A DNA stretch of 64,000 nt from assembly GCF_002967715.1 (NCBI RefSeq), contig NZ_PUIA01000016.1:310001-374000 (forward strand). The letters are read 5' to 3'. The translations under genes were made by a program, and so were the position numbers. Every line of letters starts with the position of its first letter. Position 1 is the first letter of the stretch. The notes under the pieces are model-generated. The model saw nothing but the letters and a program-made list of their open reading frames with translations, did no database searches and was not told the DNA's origin. This DNA comes from Blastopirellula marina (GTDB lineage Bacteria > Planctomycetota > Planctomycetia > Pirellulales > Pirellulaceae). This document shows positions 61,897 to 64,000 of the stretch, one piece after another.

Positions 61897-63735
61897 ATGC
61901 TGCGCGGTCTGTTGAGCGTATTTCTTCTACTTTTATCGTGTGGTTCTCTGCTGGCTGCTGAGAAGCCAAACTTCGTGTGGATCATGTCCGAGGACAACTC
62001 GAGCCATTTTCTCTCGTTGTTCGATTCCACCGGTGCGCAGACACCCAACATCGAGGCCCTGGCACAGCAAGGTCTCATCTACGAGCACGCTTTCTCGAAT
62101 GCTCCAGTTTGCAGCGTGGCACGCACCACGTTGATCACGTCGTGTTATGCTCCACGCATCGGGACATTTCATCACCGCCGAAGTTTCATGGTGCCGATGC
62201 CGGAAGGGGTGAAGATGTTCCCCGCTTATCTGCGCGAAACAGGGTACTACACCACCAACAACAGCAAGGAAGACTACAACGCGAAGAAGTCGGACGATGT
62301 CTGGGATGATTCGTCGCGCAAGGCGAGTTGGAAGAATCGCGCGCAAGGCCAGCCGTTCTTCCATGTGCAAACCTTCACTACCACGCACGAAAGTTCGCTT
62401 CACTTTCCGGTCCAGGATGTACAAAACAAACCGACCAAGACCGATCCGGAAACCGTGTTTGTCCCACCGCATCATCCTAAGACCGAGACTTTCAAGTACA
62501 CCTATGCTCGATACCACGATCGCATTCAGGATGTCGATCAGCAGATCGGAGAGTTGGTCGATCAGTTGAAGCAGGATGGTCTGCTCGAAAGTACCTTCAT
62601 CTTCTACTTCGGCGACCACGGCGGCGTGCTGCCTCGCGGCAAGGGTTATGCCTACGAGACCGGCCTGCACGTTCCGCTGGTCATCCGTGTGCCGGAGAAG
62701 TTTCGCGATCAAATGCCGGAGAAGATTGGCAGCCGAATTCAATCGTTTGTCAGCTTTGTCGACTTCGGACCCACGGTCCTGAATCTGGCTGGGGCGAAGA
62801 TTCCCGACGGGATCGACGGGCATGCCTTCCTGGCACTGGGGAACGCTCAGTTGATGGAAGTGGACGAGTCGTTCGGGTACGCCGATCGCTTTGACGAGAA
62901 GTACGATGTCGTGCGAACGCTTCGTAAGGGGAAGTACCGCTATGTTCGCAACTTTCAGCCGTTCAACTTTGACGGTCTGATGAATAACTATCGCTACAAG
63001 ATGGCAGCCTACCAAGAGTGGCGCGAACTTTACGATGCCGGTAAGCTGAACGAAGTTCAAGCTCAGTTTTTCAAGACACGGCCAGCCGAGATGCTTTTCG
63101 ACGTCGAGGCCGATCCGTACGAGACGAAGAACCTGGCGGACGATCCTGCCCATGCCAAAACATTGTCCGTTATGCGAGGGGCACTGAGTATCATGCTGAA
63201 GGGCATGCCAGATCTTGGTTTCTATCCGGAAAACTACCTGGCTGCCCATGCGGCGGACAACCCGGTAGCATTCGGCCAGCAGCATAAAGACGAGATCGCC
63301 AAGTTGATCGAGACGGCGAATCTAGAGGTGCTCTCGTTCGATGAAGCTCGTCCGCGGTTGGAAGAAGCCCTGGCTTCATCCGATCCGTGGCAGCGCTACT
63401 GGGGTGTGATCGCTTGCACCTCGCACGGCAAGACAGCATCGCCACTGGTGAAGCAATTGGAAGCGATCGCTACTTCCGACCCCGAGAACCTGGTACGCGT
63501 CCGTGCGGCGGAGTATCTGGCTTTGCATGCAAATGTGAACCCGGTGGCCGTTCTCAAGAAGGCGATTGCCGATGCAGAGACCGCGACCGAAGCGAACTTG
63601 ATTCTTAACACGGTCGTTCTTTTGCAGGATGGCCAGCCTGGCTACGAATTCAACTTCCAGAAATCGGACTTCAAGCATTTGAAGGGAGATCGGGGAGAGT
63701 TGAATCGACGGTTGGAGTATCTCACCGAAAAGTAA
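61897..63735 (+). CDS. Sulfatase (secreted), variant signature
   Basis: A 612-residue exported protein: signal peptide (~1-21), then sulfatase domain with IMSEDNSSHFLSLFD and Cys72 in VCSVARTTLITSCYAPR. The third residue of the signature is Val, not the usual Pro or Ala, so formylglycine formation is not certain. GDHGGVLPRGKG supplies further metal ligands. The last ~130 residues (SDPWQRYWGVIAC, RVRAAEYLALHA) look like HEAT repeats. The second sulfatase in the window; the substrate is unknown. Confidence 0.88.
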   Translation: MLRGLLSVFLLLLSCGSLLAAEKPNFVWIMSEDNSSHFLSLFDSTGAQTPNIEALAQQGLIYEHAFSNAPVCSVARTTLITSCYAPRIGTFHHRRSFMVPMPEGVKMFPAYLRETGYYTTNNSKEDYNAKKSDDVWDDSSRKASWKNRAQGQPFFHVQTFTTTHESSLHFPVQDVQNKPTKTDPETVFVPPHHPKTETFKYTYARYHDRIQDVDQQIGELVDQLKQDGLLESTFIFYFGDHGGVLPRGKGYAYETGLHVPLVIRVPEKFRDQMPEKIGSRIQSFVSFVDFGPTVLNLAGAKIPDGIDGHAFLALGNAQLMEVDESFGYADRFDEKYDVVRTLRKGKYRYVRNFQPFNFDGLMNNYRYKMAAYQEWRELYDAGKLNEVQAQFFKTRPAEMLFDVEADPYETKNLADDPAHAKTLSVMRGALSIMLKGMPDLGFYPENYLAAHAADNPVAFGQQHKDEIAKLIETANLEVLSFDEARPRLEEALASSDPWQRYWGVIACTSHGKTASPLVKQLEAIATSDPENLVRVRAAEYLALHANVNPVAVLKKAIADAETATEANLILNTVVLLQDGQPGYEFNFQKSDFKHLKGDRGELNRRLEYLTEK

Positions 63736-63774
63736 CGCGGCTGCGCGACGGCTGGAACAACAGTTGGCAGCGCA

Positions 63775-63813
63775 TAAAAAAACGTCCGAGTCACTTCAGA
63801 ATGACTCGGACGT
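63775..63813 (-). terminator. Terminator for a minus-strand gene
   Basis: ACGTCCGAGTCA pairs with TGACTCGGACGT; on the minus strand a T-run follows. It serves the partial gene at the window end. Confidence 0.8.
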
Positions 63814-63842
63814 CTGAGAGATCATCGACTCGATGTCGAGGC

Positions 63843-64000
63843 TTAGTGCAGCCAGATCGCTTCTCGCGGGGTTTCACCCCCGAAGGAGAAGTTCTCGCTG
63901 GACTTGACTTCTTCGGCTCGGATGATTGGTGCCAAGGTGGCCCGTTCAACCGGAGCAGCTGCGTGACCGGCTGGTTTAATCAAGCCGCCGGTGTTGGTCG
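63843..64000 (-). CDS. C-terminal fragment of an unknown protein
   Basis: The last 52 codons of a minus-strand gene that starts outside the window, ending FGGETPREAIWLH. The visible part (TNTGGLIKPAGHAAAPVERA, then TLAPIIRAEEVKSS) has no domain that I recognise. A strong terminator follows 30 bases after its stop, which supports it as a real gene. Confidence 0.6.
   Translation of the reverse strand, partial: TNTGGLIKPAGHAAAPVERATLAPIIRAEEVKSSENFSFGGETPREAIWLH

Overview
The window looks like a chromosomal piece of a planctomycete, most likely Pirellulaceae of the Blastopirellula/Bremerella type. This is inferred from family content: two DUF1559 proteins with prepilin-type N-termini, two sulfatases, a DUF1592-type cytochrome next to a DUF1552 protein, paired squalene-cyclase-fold proteins with a TonB-like membrane anchor, GYF_2 proteins and a divergent tyrosine recombinase. 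The species cannot be fixed from the sequence alone.

Positions 1-2.5 kb carry two overlapping minus-strand membrane genes (GYF_2 protein and GYF_2-PrsW protease). About 2.6-14.8 kb reads as an integrated mobile element abutting the 3' end of tRNA-Pro(CGG). It has a recombinase at the tRNA side, an AlpA/Xis-like protein, and a 408-residue protein made of two winged-helix modules. Next to that protein are four T(G/C)GTGCGCAGAAA repeats and an AT-rich stretch, and over its leader lies a candidate antisense RNA. The rest of the element is small hypothetical genes, a DUF5131 protein and an LRR-like protein coded by perfect 69-bp periods. The far attachment site is not visible here.

From 14.9 kb the sequence is core-like: recJ, rpmG, two tandem squalene-cyclase-fold proteins and a HisA-like barrel. 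Then comes a complete Na+-NQR operon (nqrABCDEF, apbE, nqrM) behind a consensus CRP-type palindrome. Next are an EF-hand esterase, a sulfatase, the DUF1592/DUF1552 pair, a DUF1559 gene with a lipoprotein, and Hsp20 behind a consensus sigma-54 promoter. These are followed by an IlvD-family dehydratase, a 1154-residue probable PPi-type PEP carboxykinase, mog, queD and a prepilin-peptidase-like gene.

At 49.7-54.1 kb four genes (C39-like peptidase, RimK-type ATP-grasp, GCS2 ligase, N-formylglutamate amidohydrolase) form an amidoligase cluster of unknown product. At 54.4-58.6 kb lies a partial type VI-like module: tssK, tssL and a half-length tssM-like gene with a destroyed P-loop. The window ends with paired lipoproteins, a DUF1559 gene, a methyltransferase, a sulfatase and the 3' end of a minus-strand gene. 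Spacers from 29 to 57 kb contain at least three families of short palindromic repeats.
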